Of a stretch of 51,480 nucleotides of DNA, positions 50,487 through 51,480 are shown piece by piece. Location of the stretch: contig CAZGUG010000008.1 of assembly GCA_964529035.1 (NCBI GenBank), forward strand, positions 1 to 51,480, given 5' to 3'. Source of the stretch: CAZGUG01 sp964529035. GTDB taxonomy: Bacteria > Bacillota > Clostridia > Ch29. The position numbers were made by a program, and so were the translations under genes. The notes below the pieces were generated by a model. It was not told the DNA's origin, searched no databases, and was given only the letters and a program-made list of their open reading frames with translations. Position 1 is the stretch's first letter, and every line of letters starts with the position of its first letter.

Positions 50487-51241
50487 TTTCTGACCGGCAC
50501 TCCCCTTTCAGAAAGATATTCTTTTAACTGTGAAACTGTCAGCTGATTGTAATGAAACAAAGAAGCTGCAAGTACAGCGTCCGCTTTTCCCTCGGTTAAG
50601 GCACTGTAGAAGTGTGCCTTTTTCCCCGCCCCGCCTGAAGCGATGACCGGTATATTCACCTGCCCGGCCACTTTCCGGGTAAGTTCCAAGTCATATCCGG
50701 ACTTGGTTCCGTCCCTGTCCATACTGGTCAGCAGTATCTCCCCTGCTCCGAGGGCTTCCGCCTCACTCACCCATTCCATTACGTCTCTGCCGGTATTTAT
50801 TCTACCCCCGTTAATATATACATCCCAGCCGCCCTCCCGCCTTTCTTTTGCGTCTACCGCCACAACTATGCACTGGCTCCCAAATCTCCTTGCCGCTTCT
50901 TTAACAAGATGCGGGTTTTTTACCGCGGCAGAATTGAGGGATACCTTATCCGCTCCACTCATCAGTATATCGTGTATGTTCTCAATTCTTCCTATTCCAC
51001 CGCCTACAGTCAGCGGAATAAAAGTTTCTTCTGCGGTCCTTTTTACCACGTCCAGCATAGTGTTTCTGCCCTCCAAAGAAGCGGTAATATCGAGAAATAC
51101 CAACTCATCGGCACCGCTTTTGTTATAATGGGCTGCTATTTCAACCGGGTCACCGGCATCCTTTAAGTTTACAAAATTTATCCCCTTTACCACCCGTCCG
51201 TTATGCACATCAAGACAGGGTATGATTCGTTTTGTCAGCAT
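50483..51241 (-). CDS. hisF: Imidazole glycerol phosphate synthase cyclase subunit HisF
   Basis: 252 aa from ATG 51241, with GGGAGG 7 bases upstream. TIM barrel with catalytic Asp in RIIPCLDVHNGRVVKG and the second Asp in LLTSMDRDGTKSGYD; phosphate motifs GGGIG and ASGGAGK. With HisH it makes IGP and AICAR. The ATG shares one base with the hisA stop (TGATG). Confidence 0.98.
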   Translation of the reverse strand: MLTKRIIPCLDVHNGRVVKGINFVNLKDAGDPVEIAAHYNKSGADELVFLDITASLEGRNTMLDVVKRTAEETFIPLTVGGGIGRIENIHDILMSGADKVSLNSAAVKNPHLVKEAARRFGSQCIVVAVDAKERREGGWDVYINGGRINTGRDVMEWVSEAEALGAGEILLTSMDRDGTKSGYDLELTRKVAGQVNIPVIASGGAGKKAHFYSALTEGKADAVLAASLFHYNQLTVSQLKEYLSERGVPVRK

Positions 51242-51480
51242 CAATTTTCCTCCCTAATCATTTCCAACGCTTCTCTCAAATCAATCCCGCCGGTATAAAT
51301 ACTCTTGCCTACAACAGCACCGGATGTCCCCATTTTTTTAAGCTTTACCAAATGCTCGATCCGGCTTATCCCCCCTGATGCTATGACCTCAAGTGAAGTG
51401 TTTTGAATTAGTTCGGCGGTATTTGCAAAATTGGGCCCCTTAAGCATGCCGTCCCGCCATATATCGGTAAATATAACCGT
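51241..51480 (-). CDS. hisA: Phosphoribosyl isomerase HisA (C-terminal part, cut by window edge)
   Basis: The last 79 residues are visible; the 5' end lies beyond the window. It begins TVIFTDIWRDGMLKGPNFAN, which holds the second catalytic Asp (TDI.RDG), followed by VIASGGISRIEHLVKL and VVGKSIYTGGIDL. HisA isomerises ProFAR in His synthesis. The order hisA-hisF-hisIE with overlapping stops and starts marks one operon. Confidence 0.95.
   Translation of the reverse strand, partial: TVIFTDIWRDGMLKGPNFANTAELIQNTSLEVIASGGISRIEHLVKLKKMGTSGAVVGKSIYTGGIDLREALEMIREEN

Noticed and set aside
1..51480. CRISPR array, insertion sequence or rRNA
   Set aside because: No regularly spaced repeats, no transposase-like frame and no rRNA-like stretch were noticed on reading through.

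Overview
The window looks like chromosomal core DNA from a spore-forming, low-to-mid GC Firmicute of the class Clostridia. Support comes from sporulation and germination genes (an alpha/beta SASP, a SleB-type hydrolase, a PdaB-type deacetylase, a SpoIVFA/SpoIVFB-like pair), a MreBCD-PBP2-MinCDE-RodA block, a T-box in front of leuS, an L27 precursor with a Prp protease, purine-rich Shine-Dalgarno sites, and a selenocysteine insertion locus of the kind common in anaerobic clostridia. The species cannot be named from sequence alone. No insertion sequence, prophage or CRISPR array was seen. Most genes lie on the minus strand.

Layout from the left. 1-2000: the C-terminally cut end of an FMN glutamate-synthase-like protein, a short REP-like repeat, an unknown 83-aa gene and a probable gene relic. 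2018-9803: an FtsH-type protease, an AprX-like subtilase, three small unknown proteins sharing a degenerate helical motif, a membrane-sensor PP2C phosphatase, a GH73 glucosaminidase and a small membrane-protein pair. 9898-13554: a selenocysteine module (tRNA-Sec with its own promoter and terminator, selB, selA with a repeat-bearing leader). 13622-17164: an alanine/cation symporter, comEA and a D,D-carboxypeptidase. 17185-21048: leuS under a leucine T-box, followed by a PAS/HTH regulator and ridA. 21060-27699: rsfS, an LCP protein, yqeK, nadD, then an inserted block (a threonine-dehydratase-like gene on the plus strand, a membrane protein with an Mrr-like middle, a small Cys-rich protein), then obgE.

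27793-43975: a long conserved run, read in transcription order as NusG-II protein, DUF4321, maf, mreB, mreC, mreD, mrdA, minC, minD, minE, rodA, SpoIVFA-like M23 protein, SpoIVFB-like M50 protein, radical SAM protein, DUF2344 protein, rng, rplU, prp, rpmA. It matches the familiar maf-mre-min-spoIVF-rplU-rpmA-obg order of Bacillus and joins cell shape, septum placement, mother-cell protease signalling and ribosome assembly. 44108-48666 holds envelope and spore genes (SleB, two polysaccharide deacetylases, SASP), a QueG-like iron-sulfur protein and a DUF4364 protein. 48659-51480 holds a beta-propeller protein, a candidate small RNA unit and the end of a histidine operon (hisA-hisF-hisIE).

The most useful non-coding observations are the complete T-box with a CTC specifier, the tRNA-Sec transcription unit, tandem repeats in the selA leader that are complementary to sequence abutting its ribosome binding site, a probable L21 leader, and an unexplained promoter-structure-terminator unit beyond hisIE. 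Nothing here is clearly a new defence or mobile system. The best candidates for something undescribed are the small-RNA unit, the three-member small-protein family and the selA leader.
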